From contig NZ_JASJOM010000002.1 in NCBI RefSeq assembly GCF_030271255.1, forward strand, positions 1 to 64,000: a stretch of 64,000 bases of DNA, written 5' to 3'. The stretch's first letter is position 1; every line of letters starts with the position of its first letter. The notes under the pieces were generated by a model. The model was not told the DNA's origin and ran no database searches. It worked only from the letters and a program-made list of their open reading frames with translations. Source of the DNA: Peribacillus folii. Its GTDB lineage: Bacteria > Bacillota > Bacilli > Bacillales > DSM-1321. Positions 7,991 to 16,881 of this stretch are shown piece after piece. Made by a program: the position numbers and the translations under genes.

Positions 7991-8195
7991 GTTAAATGGT
8001 ATTTATATATGGAGAGTTAATAGTTGTTTCCAAACTAAAGATATTGTACTTCAAAAACTAAGATGGAATATAAATAACATAGTAATATATATACTTATAA
8101 AACAAGCCAGTGAGTTTCATAGTCACTGGCTTGTTTTAGGTGAAAAATTTATGAAATTAAGGAAACCTTACACAAACTAAAGAGTATAATTTTTT
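7991..8195. other. Non-coding island DNA between terminators and repeats
   Basis: No gene. A forward open frame (7977-8180) crosses two terminator hairpins and has no ribosome binding site, so it is not called. Confidence 0.4.
8101..8138. terminator. Strong perfect-stem terminator
   Basis: AACAAGCCAGTGA (8101-8113) is perfectly mirrored by TCACTGGCTTGTT (8123-8135) with T and A runs on the two sides, so it could act in either direction. Confidence 0.8.
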
Positions 8196-8283
8196 GGTCA
8201 CTAAATCGGTCACTAAAGGGGTAATAAATCCCGTAATATCAAGCTTTTTAACTCATATGTGCGGTCACTAATTTGGTCACTAA
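8196..8283. repeat. Two pairs of the direct repeat GGTCACTAA
   Basis: Copies start at 8196, 8208, 8263 and 8275. Within each pair the spacing is exactly 12 bases, and the pairs are 67 bases apart. They lie between the accessory island and the first ordinary chromosomal gene. They could be integrase arm sites, binding sites for an island protein, or a decayed integrase 3' end with its attachment region. Confidence 0.7.
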
Positions 8284-8310
8284 ATTGTAATTAATGCGAA
8301 ATATCCTTGT

Positions 8311-9381
8311 TTACTCCCCAACACTTTTCTTACTAATCCGCTCCACAATCTCCATCAAATCATCCGGCCGATGAAATTCAATCGGCGAGACACCTTTATC
8401 GAACTCTATCGTATCAGATTCTATCATTAATACATACTTCCCATTAATCTTTCCTAAGTGGATGCTATCGCCGAAATCGGCTAACAGTCCTTTGATGGAC
8501 GTGCTGCCAAGCTTCATGCGCAGTTCGGCTTCAGGTGTATGCTCGACAATCTGGGCAGTGGCTTCGACGACCTGGTGGGTTTCAAGGCGTTCCTGGATTT
8601 CCCGCTTTTCACTCGTTTCCCAGATTTCGAGGTCTTGTTCGAATTTATGCAGTTCGTCACTGTTTTCTTCGAATTGAGCGGACACATGTTCATGGACCAT
8701 GTGGATGACCTGGTTTTTCATGATTTCCGGCATCGATTCGCCATATTCGACGAATTTCAGGAAGTCCTCGAAGTAGCGGGCATGTGAGGCCTGGTGGATT
8801 TTCAGCTCGGCTTCTTCGACCATTCCTTCTTCGGGCATGTAGGGGTATTGAATCGATTTCATATTTTTAGTGGTGATGGCCATTTCGACGTGCCTGATCA
8901 AGGTGCGTTCGTCCGAAATCGAAGCGACCTTTGGCTCGAAATCACATTTAAGCAAGAAAACGAAGGGTTCATCGAAATACTTCGTTAATCTGGCTGAAGC
9001 GATGAGGAAAACACCGCCGCGGACGGCACTCGTATCGATATAAGAGCGTGTGAATTGTTCATTTTCCGCCTGGAATTCTTCTTTTGTTTTGGCATAGCGA
9101 ACACGGCTAAATGCATTGTAATTAGGGTTTGAATCAAGTGCATGCCCTTCCTCGACAATGAAGGTGCCGATTTTCGTCGGTACTTGTTCCGTTTTTGGAT
9201 GACGGTCCACTTTTCGTTTAGAGATTTTCATCAATTCCCCATCCAGGAAATCCTTAAGCGGGCTTTCTTCGTATTCTGCCGTATCAAGCGTTTGAAAATG
9301 TTTAAAACGTTTATCGGCTTGATCGCCCTTTCCTTCGACTTGAACTAAATAAAAAGACAGATAGGTAATCGTAAAATCCAT
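8311..9381 (-). CDS. DUF3900-type conserved Bacillus protein
   Basis: This is a 356-residue soluble, acidic protein beginning MDFTITYLSFYLVQVEG. It resembles the DUF3900 family of Bacillaceae, and its general layout also recalls nucleoid-associated proteins of the NA37/NdpA type. The family name is from memory and not certain. There are no membrane segments and no catalytic motif I can point to. ATG 9381 has AAAAGGTG well spaced upstream; the TTG at 9399 overlaps that site. The gene stands alone on the reverse strand and is the first gene of normal composition right of the island, so its 3' side marks the island border. Confidence 0.6.
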   Translation of the reverse strand: MDFTITYLSFYLVQVEGKGDQADKRFKHFQTLDTAEYEESPLKDFLDGELMKISKRKVDRHPKTEQVPTKIGTFIVEEGHALDSNPNYNAFSRVRYAKTKEEFQAENEQFTRSYIDTSAVRGGVFLIASARLTKYFDEPFVFLLKCDFEPKVASISDERTLIRHVEMAITTKNMKSIQYPYMPEEGMVEEAELKIHQASHARYFEDFLKFVEYGESMPEIMKNQVIHMVHEHVSAQFEENSDELHKFEQDLEIWETSEKREIQERLETHQVVEATAQIVEHTPEAELRMKLGSTSIKGLLADFGDSIHLGKINGKYVLMIESDTIEFDKGVSPIEFHRPDDLMEIVERISKKSVGE

Positions 9382-9676
9382 GCTTGTCACCTTTTCCAAT
9401 TAGTATATATACGTCCGTACTTTTCTTATGACGTAATAAGTATAGAGATGTACGGTGCTTGCGTCAATATCCTAAAGTTCTTCAACGCTCGGCTATCTTC
9501 TTTTGTCATCGCATTCCACAAGTACACTTCCCCTTCCATCACAGCGGGGTGCAAGGTTCTTAGATTTGGGTTGAAAGTACTTATTTATAGGAAGATTGAT
9601 GAAAGGCATTTAAGATTAGTAGGCACTATGTCGAAATAATAATTAGTGGTAGAAAAATTGGAGGGGCAATTCATTG

Positions 9677-10975
9677 ATGAAAACGAGATGGAGAAATAGG
9701 CAAAGAATTGAGACGATAGATTATTTACAATATAAGGACCAAGTTGGAATTCACATTACCGAATATCCGGGTGTATTGACGCAAGTGGACATGATTCATC
9801 TTACGATTACGGACTTATGTATCATTCGTTCCATGAAGGAGGAAGTAAAAGGTCATTTGACCGAAATTGTCGATAATTTTTATAAAAATTTGGAAAATGA
9901 ACCTTCATTAAAGAAAATCATATCTGATAACAGTTCCGTTGAAAGACTGAAAAAGACCCTGCATCGTCACATGTTCGAAATGTTCAGCGGCATGATCAAT
10001 GATGACTATATCAAACAGCGCTATGTGATTGCCCATGTGCATGTTCGCATCGGGCTGCAGCCAAAATGGTATATGAGCGCATTCCAAGATTTGCTGCAAT
10101 CATTGATCATTCATGTGCTTTCCAACATAAAAGATATGGAGCAATATCAGAATGGCATCCTGGCTGTCACAAAAATCTTCAACTTAGAGCAGCAAATCGT
10201 TTTAGAAGCGTATGAGCTTGAAAATGAGAAAATTCGTCAAGAAAACCAGCAAACAAAGGAAACGATTAAGCTGCAGGTCAGTCATAATGCAGAAGAACTG
10301 GCCGCGATCAGCGAAGAGACGAGCTCGGCGACACAATTGATGGCAAATAAGGTTTGTGAAATTCATGGTTTCACCGAAAAAGGGTCGGACATTGCGATTC
10401 AGGCAGAAGGGAAATCGAATGAAGGAGTGAAGTTGTTACAAGGACTAGAGAAAAGATTGGTGCATACGCAGGAGCAGATGGTAATCATAGCAAAGGATAT
10501 GGGGCAGCTATCGAAAACATCCAAGGAAATCGAGCGAATCGTCACGATCATAACCTCCATTGCGGAACAAACGAATTTGTTGGCGCTTAACGCAGCCATT
10601 GAAGCGGCAAGGGCAGGTGAAAATGGTAAAGGTTTTGCGGTTGTAGCGGGTGAGGTGAGGAAGCTCTCGGAAAATACCAAGGATTCGGTCTCGGAGGTCG
10701 TGAAATTGGTTAGCGGCATCGCTCATTTTACCGATGTAATGAATACATCGATTTCAATGGTGAGCGGGGAAATCACCGAAGGCACGAAGCAAGGTAAGGA
10801 AACGGGGCTGTTTTTTACAGATATCGCCAAGGCCATGCTCTCAGTAAAAGAGCAAAATATTAAAATCGCCAAGGAAATGACAGAGCTGAATGCAATATTC
10901 GATGACATTAACGAAGCGTTCAATCAAGTTGCCGTTTCCTCAGATCAATTGACGCAAATGACACTGAACCTGTAA
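9677..10975 (+). CDS. hemAT: HemAT-type heme aerotaxis transducer
   Basis: This is a soluble globin-coupled chemotaxis receptor that binds oxygen through heme and signals to CheA. The N-terminal globin sensor spans about residues 10-185; His122 within [10 protein letters not shown] is the expected proximal heme ligand, and Tyr69 in [10 protein letters not shown] matches the distal-side Tyr of the Bacillus protein. From about 200 a methyl-accepting domain follows, with the conserved hairpin tip ([19 protein letters not shown]). The protein (432 residues) has no transmembrane segment, as expected for HemAT. ATG 9677 follows GGAGGGG (9660-9666); an overlapping TTG at 9674 is possible. It is a single gene. 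Confidence 0.9.
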   Translation: MKTRWRNRQRIETIDYLQYKDQVGIHITEYPGVLTQVDMIHLTITDLCIIRSMKEEVKGHLTEIVDNFYKNLENEPSLKKIISDNSSVERLKKTLHRHMFEMFSGMINDDYIKQRYVIAHVHVRIGLQPKWYMSAFQDLLQSLIIHVLSNIKDMEQYQNGILAVTKIFNLEQQIVLEAYELENEKIRQENQQTKETIKLQVSHNAEELAAISEETSSATQLMANKVCEIHGFTEKGSDIAIQAEGKSNEGVKLLQGLEKRLVHTQEQMVIIAKDMGQLSKTSKEIERIVTIITSIAEQTNLLALNAAIEAARAGENGKGFAVVAGEVRKLSENTKDSVSEVVKLVSGIAHFTDVMNTSISMVSGEITEGTKQGKETGLFFTDIAKAMLSVKEQNIKIAKEMTELNAIFDDINEAFNQVAVSSDQLTQMTLNL

Positions 10976-11074
10976 TGCTGTCAAGCGGGGAGTTAGTATA
11001 ATCTATATTTCAAAAATTACCTCGCTAGAATATTCATAAACCCCATTTATTAAAACACGATTGGCAAAAAACAC

Positions 11075-11103
11075 TTGATAACAGCAGGGGTTAATGTTAT
11101 ATT
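11075..11103 (+). promoter_or_regulatory. Sigma-A promoter of a small RNA
   Basis: TTGATA (11075-11080), a spacer of exactly 17 bases and TATATT (11098-11103) make a near-consensus sigma-A promoter. No reading frame starts downstream before the terminator at 11200-11228. Confidence 0.75.
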
Positions 11104-11109
11104 AATAAA

Positions 11110-11227
11110 GCGATGAGCTAATTTGTGTAAGCCGCAGAACAAGCAATTAGCTAAACGTCGGGATGTGGCCTGACGGTTCTACGCCTCAAACGCATCAAAG
11201 ACGCCTGCTGCGTGCAGGCGTCTTTTT
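11110..11227 (+). ncRNA. Candidate small RNA (about 118 nt), unnamed
   Basis: The interval starts 6-7 bases after a strong promoter and ends in a strong terminator. It folds into two separate hairpins. AGCTAATT (11116-11123) pairs with AATTAGCT (11145-11152). CGTCGGG (11156-11162) pairs with CCTGACG (11169-11175) around the 6-base loop ATGTGG, followed by GTTCTAC. The second hairpin with its loop and the trailing segment resembles the P2-J2/3 part of a purine riboswitch only weakly; P1 and L3 are missing, and there is no downstream gene on this strand. A stand-alone regulatory RNA is the simplest reading. I cannot match it to a known family. Confidence 0.55.
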
Positions 11228-11228
11228 C
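11200..11228. terminator. Bidirectional terminator (small RNA and tatA)
   Basis: GACGCCTGC (11200-11208) pairs with GCAGGCGTC (11214-11222), with T-runs to the right and an A-containing side to the left. It closes the small RNA and overlaps the 3' end of the convergent tatA gene. Confidence 0.8.
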
Positions 11229-11433
11229 ATTTTGCCGATTCTTTCCTGGCCGTTTTGACATCCTCTTTGAATTCCTCTTGAATTTCTTCCGTAATTCCCT
11301 TTGTTGCATCCTTGAACTCCCTGAGAGAGGTACCGACTGCTCGTCCAATTTGCGGTAGTTTATTCGGTCCAAAAACGATCAAAGCCAATAGAAGGATCAA
11401 GATTAAACCGGGAAAACCAATGTTTGAAAGCAT
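11227..11433 (-). CDS. tatA: TatA family twin-arginine translocase subunit
   Basis: TatA forms the pore-side component of the Tat pathway, which exports folded proteins across the membrane. The 68 residues have one N-terminal membrane helix (about 4-20), the hinge motif [14 protein letters not shown], then an amphipathic helix and a charged Lys/Glu tail. ATG 11433 has GGAGTG six to seven bases upstream; the in-frame GTG 11442 lies inside that site. No tatC is adjacent, unlike the common tatA-tatC pairs of Bacillus, so it must work with a TatC encoded elsewhere. Confidence 0.85.
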   Translation of the reverse strand: MLSNIGFPGLILILLLALIVFGPNKLPQIGRAVGTSLREFKDATKGITEEIQEEFKEDVKTARKESAK

Positions 11434-11596
11434 GAAATTCACTCCAATCGAATCTGTTAGTTAATATTATAGACCCCTGATATGTAATTGCAAAGGTTAT
11501 TTACTATTTATTGTAAAGATTCAACCGTTCGGATTAAGCTTCCGATATTCTCCCTTTGTGACTGGTGGCTAATTTCTTTCAGAGGATTGAAATAAC

Positions 11597-11625
11597 TTGC
11601 AAGGTTGAAGGAAATTATGTATTAT
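11597..11625 (+). promoter_or_regulatory. Sigma-A promoter of the 6S-like RNA
   Basis: TTGCAA (11597-11602), a 17-base spacer and TATTAT (11620-11625) predict a start at about 11632, exactly where the closing stem of the folded RNA begins. Confidence 0.65.
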
Positions 11626-11631
11626 AACTAT

Positions 11632-11814
11632 ACAAGCTGCGTTGTTCGTAATGATAATTAAGTTTTAACCTTTAAGCTGTAATAGGGAGTTTTACATCGA
11701 AACAGGAATGTTATGCCTCGTCACTGACTTGGACAACAGGATTGTTTCTGCAAACACCCACTTTGAGGAGTGGTGGTTTAAAACTTTCTTACTTGAATAC
11801 GGCAATGGCGGCTT
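11632..11814 (+). ncRNA. 6S-like RNA (candidate ssrS)
   Basis: The predicted transcript begins and ends in a closing stem: AAGCTGC (11634-11640) pairs with GCGGCTT (11808-11814), extended by GTTG/CAAT. Inside, AGTTTTA pairs with TAAAACT and CCTC with GAGG, leaving a long AT-rich internal loop between. Size (about 180 nt), paired ends, one long interrupted rod and a sigma-A promoter fit 6S RNA, which binds the sigma-A RNA polymerase holoenzyme in stationary phase. The assignment rests on architecture, not on a covariance match. Another structured RNA is possible. Confidence 0.5.
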
Positions 11815-11830
11815 CCCATTTTAAATTGAA

Positions 11831-11860
11831 AACCAGTTCCCATTAGGAACTGGTTTTTTG
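11831..11860 (+). terminator. Terminator of the 6S-like transcript
   Basis: AACCAGTTCC (11831-11840) pairs with GGAACTGGTT (11846-11855) and is followed by a T run. It lies just behind the folded RNA and well before the MFS gene. Confidence 0.8.
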
Positions 11861-12090
11861 TTGTGTTCAAAACAGCGGTGACTAGTGAAGGAAGCATCCA
11901 AATGAATGATTTTTGTAATGATTGAAAGATAGCGAAAAAACTTATTGAATTATCAGACAAATAGATATTATAATATAATTAGATAACTTAGTTCACTATT
12001 TGTATAAAAAAAGTAGTGGGGAGCTTTGTTCATAAAAGTAAGCGTTATCATTTTGGTGAGGTATTGGGAATCATGGAGGGAGTTAGTTTA

Positions 12091-13446
12091 ATGGCTAAAA
12101 TCAACACGGCAGAGGTAATAGGCAACAGTCGATTTAACCGCTTTCATTTCAGTTTACTTGCATGGTGCTTCGTCATTATCCTTTTTGATGGCTACGATCT
12201 TGTCATTTATGGGACCGTCGTTCCGATATTGACCGATGAGTGGAACCTCACTTCAGTCGAGGCGGGAGCCATGGGAAGCTACGGTTTGTTTGGCATGATG
12301 TTTGGGGCAATTTTCTTTGGCGTATTGGCGGATCGGATTGGCAGGAAGAAAGTGATTGCCATCTCATTGATTTTATTTAGTTTATTTACATTGTTATGTG
12401 GTTTTGTAGATACGCCTTCGATGTTTTCGACTTTTCGGTTTTTAGCGGGCTTGGGTCTTGGGGGCGTCATGCCAAACGTGATTGCTTTATTGACGGATTA
12501 TTCCCCGAATAGGATGAGGAGCATGGTCGTTTCAATCGTTTTATGCGGTTATTCTGTGGGAGGAATGCTTGCTCCGATCCTTGGAATTGTCCTTATACCC
12601 TCAGTAGGTTGGGAATCCATTTTCTGGTTTGCGGGCATACCATTGTTATTTATACCTATTTTGCTGAAGCGATTGCCGGAGGCTACGGCGCATCTTATCA
12701 GGGTTAATAGAAAAGAGGAATTGCTCAATATATTGAATAGGGTCGATCCAGCAAACAATTTTAATTTGGAAGACGATATTTTAGATTTGGAAAAAAAGGA
12801 TGTAACCATACCAATCATTGGGTTGTTTAAGGAATCCCGCACTTTTAGCACGCTGATGTTTTGGACTGCCTATTTTATGTGCCTGTTGATGATATTCGGG
12901 TTGAATACATGGCTTCCAAAGCTGATGCTTGAGGCAGGATATGCACTGAACTCAAGCTTAGGTTTCTTAGTCGTCCTTCAAGGTGGGGCCATCGCAGGAA
13001 CGCTCATCATTGCTAAGCTGTGTGATCGATACGGGTTTAAAAGAATGCTCGTGCCCATGTATGCGCTTGGGGCAATCAGTTTGACTTTAATGGGTATGGG
13101 AGGCAACTTGTTCTGGATTTACATATTGGTAGCGGTTGCCGGAGCTTGTACGGTTGGTTCCCAGAACCTTATACAGGCCTTTGTTTCCCAATACTACCCA
13201 GCCGTTATACGGTCGACGGCACTTGGCGTGGCCTCTGGTATCGGAAGGATTGGCGGGATGCTTGGCCCCATACTTGGCGGTTTTTTATTATCCATTTCAT
13301 TGCCCATTCAATTAAACTTCATTGCCTTTGCCATTCCTGGTCTGATTGCCGCCATCGCTTTATCCTTTGTTCCAGTGAAACAGGTTTATTACAAAAGTGA
13401 TCTTTCTAAGCCAAGAGCTGGCATGAAAGTGGAAACGAAGAATTGA
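12091..13446 (+). CDS. MFS transporter, aromatic acid:H+ symporter (AAHS) type
   Basis: This is a major facilitator protein of 451 residues with about 12 membrane helices. The first helix carries FDGYDLVIYG, the hallmark of the AAHS group (PcaK/BenK/MhpT relatives) that imports aromatic or related carboxylates with protons. The loop after helix 2 has the family GVLADRIGRKK motif. A cytoplasmic loop near residues 195-250 is charged. ATG 12091 has GGAGGG ten bases upstream; ATG 12073 lacks a good site. No catabolic gene is beside it, so the substrate cannot be inferred from context. Confidence 0.8.
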   Translation: MAKINTAEVIGNSRFNRFHFSLLAWCFVIILFDGYDLVIYGTVVPILTDEWNLTSVEAGAMGSYGLFGMMFGAIFFGVLADRIGRKKVIAISLILFSLFTLLCGFVDTPSMFSTFRFLAGLGLGGVMPNVIALLTDYSPNRMRSMVVSIVLCGYSVGGMLAPILGIVLIPSVGWESIFWFAGIPLLFIPILLKRLPEATAHLIRVNRKEELLNILNRVDPANNFNLEDDILDLEKKDVTIPIIGLFKESRTFSTLMFWTAYFMCLLMIFGLNTWLPKLMLEAGYALNSSLGFLVVLQGGAIAGTLIIAKLCDRYGFKRMLVPMYALGAISLTLMGMGGNLFWIYILVAVAGACTVGSQNLIQAFVSQYYPAVIRSTALGVASGIGRIGGMLGPILGGFLLSISLPIQLNFIAFAIPGLIAAIALSFVPVKQVYYKSDLSKPRAGMKVETKN

Positions 13447-13743
13447 TAATTACCTTCAAAGGCATGATATGATTGGATTTCCGGCTATCATTTGTGCCTT
13501 TCTTCTTTTTGGCAGTCCATTTACTACAGTAAGGATTCCTCAATATGCTTCTCAATGAACAAATCTTCCGAGCTCTTGCTGTAATGGAAGAAGGAAAAGA
13601 AACGAGATGCATTGTTCATAATTTCGTAATACGTATGGCTCCAATGTTTCGGCAATACATGTTAAAATGAGGCTACAGATAATTAATTCCTCCTTGAATG
13701 GGGAAGTCGAAATTAATCTCATCTTTTGAGAGGAGTCACCACG
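13447..13743. other. Intergenic region with weak hairpin
   Basis: AAAGGCA...TGCCTTT behind the MFS gene (about 13458-13503) may act as its terminator. No gene is seen. Confidence 0.4.
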
Positions 13744-13935
13744 TTGAAAATTTTAAAACACTTAATTTTTTGGTTATGCATGCTCGGGACATTATTCTCT
13801 GTCGTTTACTTCTTTGTAGCGGAGATACCGTTGTACATTAAATTATTGGGCGGAGCCATCATCCTTTATCTTGCTTATGATTTGATTACTGAATCAAGGG
13901 AAAGAAAGCGTAAGGAAGCAATGCTCAATGAATAA
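13744..13935 (+). CDS. Small two-helix membrane protein
   Basis: This is a 63-residue protein with two hydrophobic helices (about 4-27 and 32-50) and a charged C-terminal tail (SRERKRKEAM). TTG 13744 follows GGAG at eight bases; the upstream in-frame TTG 13726 overlaps the ribosome binding site. A terminator follows directly. No family is recognised. Confidence 0.6.
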   Translation: MKILKHLIFWLCMLGTLFSVVYFFVAEIPLYIKLLGGAIILYLAYDLITESRERKRKEAMLNE

Positions 13936-13940
13936 AGTTA

Positions 13941-13966
13941 AAATCCCTCAATAGAGGGATTTTTTT
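13941..13966 (+). terminator. Intrinsic terminator
   Basis: AAATCCCTC pairs with GAGGGATTT and a T run follows, six bases after the stop of the small membrane protein gene. Confidence 0.8.
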
Positions 13967-13987
13967 GTTCCTTTTTCACATTTACTT

Positions 13988-14314
13988 TCAGTGCCTGGGA
14001 GCCCAGATGATGACTGAAACACCCACTAAACAGATGGCAGCTCCAATCCAATCATACACATCAGGCGTTTTCTTATCGATGCCCCACCCCCATAATACCG
14101 ACAAGACAATGAAAACCCCGCCATAAGCGGCATATACACGTCCGAAGGTAGGGAATGTTTGAAAAGTGGCGATGATGCCGTATAACACCAGCCCAAAGCC
14201 GCCAATCAATCCGAGGAAAAGGGATTTCCCCTCTCTTAACCATTGCCAAATAAGATACCCTCCGCCAATTTCGGCTAGTCCTGCTAATAGGAATATTCCG
14301 ATCGTTACCAACAT
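13988..14314 (-). CDS. YnfA family membrane protein (UPF0060)
   Basis: This is a 108-residue protein with four membrane helices, the usual size of the UPF0060/YnfA family, which is related to small multidrug exporters. Family signatures visible are [13 protein letters not shown] near residues 10-22, [10 protein letters not shown] near 60 and the [18 protein letters not shown] segment. ATG 14314 follows GAGGG at nine bases; an upstream ATG (14344) has none. It stands alone. Its transport substrate is not known. Confidence 0.85.
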   Translation of the reverse strand: MLVTIGIFLLAGLAEIGGGYLIWQWLREGKSLFLGLIGGFGLVLYGIIATFQTFPTFGRVYAAYGGVFIVLSVLWGWGIDKKTPDVYDWIGAAICLVGVSVIIWAPRH

Positions 14315-14581
14315 ATATGTAGTCCCTCGCTTTCTCGTTGACATTTTACCATATATATCAGACCTTTATGAAAAAGTGATCAGACTCGATCGCAACAAGG
14401 TTAAATCAAATACTATTGATTCATTTAAACGAACTCGGAAAATACAGAAGAAGCTCATCAATTATATTCACTGGCGGCTTACTTGTGAAACGAAAATATC
14501 TAAAAAGGCGCTTCGCTTGGGATGCAACGGGGTATTATACCTAAAACGGAATGATAGTAATCTAGTTGAGGAGTTGCCACC

Positions 14582-15535
14582 ATGAAATCCCGTACATTTG
14601 CATACATGCTGGCTGTAGTACATGCAAGCATAGTCGGCTTATCTTTTTTGTTCACGAAAATCGCCATTGCCGAATCGAATCCGCTGGACACTTTGGCATT
14701 TCGATTTACGGTCTCATTCGTCATCATTTTATTGCTTGTGGCCATGAAAGTGATTAAGGTGAATTATTCATGGGAGTCGATCAAATATTTGATCCCCCTT
14801 TCATTATTATTCCCAACTCTTTTCTTTGCCTTTCAAACCTTTGGGCTTAATTATTCACAATCCACGGATGCTGGAATTTTATCTGCTGTTACTCCAATCT
14901 TAACCTTGATGATAGCTGGATATTTCTTGAAGGAACAAACTTCTTTATACCAAAAGCTTTCCATTGTTTTGTCGGTAATAGGAGTCATGTACATTTTTGT
15001 CGTGAAAGGGAGCACCATCCATTTTTCCGATATGCTTGGGCTGGTATTGATCCTGCTATCCTGCATTGCCACTGCTTGTTATACAACGATGACACGTTCA
15101 CTCGCCAAGGACTATACACCGGGTGAAATGTCCTTTTTCATGATGGGAACGGGGTTTATCATTTTTAACGCTGCCGCGCTCTTTTCCCATCTGAAGCAGG
15201 GATCGATGGAGGTATTCCTTGCACCTTGGTCAAGCATCGAATTTATCAGCTCCATTTTGTATTTAGGCATTTTGGCATCCCTGGTCACCTCGTTATTATC
15301 AAATACGATTTTAACGAAAATCAAAGCATCACAAATGAGTGTATTCGCCAATCTTTCCACGGTTGTCACGATTGCTGCAGGAGCGATCATTCTTCATGAA
15401 AAGATCACCATTCATGATATCACTGGATCGATACTGATCATATTAGGTGTAGTGGGCACGAATTACTTTGGAGGGAAGAAGGAGCCTTCCTTAAAAATGG
15501 ATTTTGGATATAAGGAGGAACGAAGTGTGAAATAG
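14582..15535 (+). CDS. EamA/DMT family transporter
   Basis: This is a 317-residue drug/metabolite transporter superfamily protein with ten predicted membrane helices arranged as two EamA repeats (about 8-140 and 155-295). The first repeat contains the conserved FRFTVSF start and AGILSAVTPI; the second ends with GSILIILGVVGTNY. Such proteins usually export amino acids, nucleotides or other metabolites. The ATG follows GAGGAG. A strong terminator overlaps its end, shared with the convergent hydrolase gene. Confidence 0.82.
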   Translation: MKSRTFAYMLAVVHASIVGLSFLFTKIAIAESNPLDTLAFRFTVSFVIILLLVAMKVIKVNYSWESIKYLIPLSLLFPTLFFAFQTFGLNYSQSTDAGILSAVTPILTLMIAGYFLKEQTSLYQKLSIVLSVIGVMYIFVVKGSTIHFSDMLGLVLILLSCIATACYTTMTRSLAKDYTPGEMSFFMMGTGFIIFNAAALFSHLKQGSMEVFLAPWSSIEFISSILYLGILASLVTSLLSNTILTKIKASQMSVFANLSTVVTIAAGAIILHEKITIHDITGSILIILGVVGTNYFGGKKEPSLKMDFGYKEERSVK

Positions 15536-15573
15536 AAAAGGTCCGCCCTATCCGGGCTGGACCTTTTCTATTT
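15530..15573. terminator. Bidirectional terminator
   Basis: AAATAGAAAAGGTCC (15530-15544) pairs with GGACCTTTTCTATTT (15559-15573). It closes both the transporter gene and the convergent metallo-hydrolase gene. Confidence 0.85.
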
Positions 15574-16653
15574 CCACCATTCTGTTTGCGGAAATTCTTT
15601 TGCCCCGATCTGTACTGCTTCACCCAGTTGAGGGGTACAGATCTGAACGGCACGTTCATTGGCGGCTTTCGTAACCCTCACTATCGGGTCTGTCCAATCA
15701 TGAAAGGAAAGGGTGAATCCAGCCCAATGAATCGGGATCATTCTTTTTCCTTGTACATCGATATGTGCTTGGACCGTTTCTTCAGGCATCATATGGATCG
15801 AAGACCAGCGTTCATCATATTGGCCGCATTCCATTAAGGTTAAATCGAATGGCCCGTATTTATCGCCAATTTCCTTAAAGTGGGTGCCATAGCCGCTGTC
15901 GCCGCTGAAAAAAATGTTTTGACGCTCTCCGCTAATCACCCAGGAACACCAAAGTGTCGTATTGCCATCCGTTAAACTCCTTCCGGAAAAATGCCGGGCA
16001 GGAGTACAAACCAATTGCAAACCTTTGAAAGAAACCTCATCCCACCAATTATGTTCAGAAATCCGTTTTTCGCTGACACCCCAGCGCTCCAGATGTCCTC
16101 CGACACCGAGCGGAACGATGAATTGTCCTACCTTATCCTTCAATTTCTTTATAGAGTGATAATCCAGATGGTCATAATGATCATGTGATAGCAATACGGC
16201 ATCGATAGGTGGCAGCGAATCCAGGTCAACGGGCAGCTCGTCACTAAACCGCTTGTTCCCGAACCACGGAAAGGGAGTCGGGGCCTTGCCGAACATAGGG
16301 TCCACCAGTATCGTTTTTCCATCCAATTCCAACATGAAGGCGGAATGACCAAACCAGGTAATCTTATTGGAATCTGCAGACGCAGCTGTTTTTGTTCCGA
16401 ACAAGATTGGGGTGTCTGGCCGTTTTCGCGGATTGCCTTTTATGTAGTCCCGTAAAATGGAGCCAGTATGTTTAAGGCTCATCGCATGACTGGTGGGAAT
16501 CTGATTCTGGAATTTACCATTTGAGAAGTTTTCTTTCTCATTGAACTTTCTCACGGTTGCTTTCGTCGTCTTTTTTCCAAGTGGAGGATAAAGCTTAAGG
16601 AAGAGCAACAATAAAATAAAAGAAGAAACGATGATTTTTACAATTTTCAGCAT
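15568..16653 (-). CDS. MBL-fold metallo-hydrolase, NAPE-PLD-like, membrane-anchored
   Basis: This 361-residue protein has an N-terminal hydrophobic helix (about 6-22), probably a membrane anchor, and a metallo-beta-lactamase fold. The zinc motif is LLSHDHYDHLD (about residues 155-165), with FSGDSGYG and IPIHWAGF supplying further ligands. The layout matches NAPE-PLD-like and UlaG-like hydrolases, which act on phosphodiester or lactone bonds; the substrate here is unknown. The start has GGAGG in good position. It is a single gene, convergent with the EamA transporter. Confidence 0.8.
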   Translation of the reverse strand: MLKIVKIIVSSFILLLLFLKLYPPLGKKTTKATVRKFNEKENFSNGKFQNQIPTSHAMSLKHTGSILRDYIKGNPRKRPDTPILFGTKTAASADSNKITWFGHSAFMLELDGKTILVDPMFGKAPTPFPWFGNKRFSDELPVDLDSLPPIDAVLLSHDHYDHLDYHSIKKLKDKVGQFIVPLGVGGHLERWGVSEKRISEHNWWDEVSFKGLQLVCTPARHFSGRSLTDGNTTLWCSWVISGERQNIFFSGDSGYGTHFKEIGDKYGPFDLTLMECGQYDERWSSIHMMPEETVQAHIDVQGKRMIPIHWAGFTLSFHDWTDPIVRVTKAANERAVQICTPQLGEAVQIGAKEFPQTEWWK

Positions 16654-16881
16654 GATGATGTTCCTCCATATTGATCAAATCTTTTTGTTACTTATCATAT
16701 CACAGAATTAGTCAGGTTATTTACTATGATGTTCCGTAAATATCCTGATGGTATGATAGGTGAAACTTGAGGGGAAAGGGATAAGTTTCACAAACTCCTT
16801 GCAGGGAAAAGAGGAAGATAAAATGAATAATATAAGGAGGGAAAATCGTGTGAATGGCGTATGAGGGGCAGGGGATAACGA

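Noticed and set aside
7977..8180. 67-residue forward open frame after the tRNA-Leu relic
   Set aside because: It crosses two terminator hairpins and has no ribosome binding site.
11110..11227. Purine riboswitch
   Set aside because: Only the P2-like arm and GTTCTAC resemble it; no P1, no matching L3 and no downstream gene on that strand.
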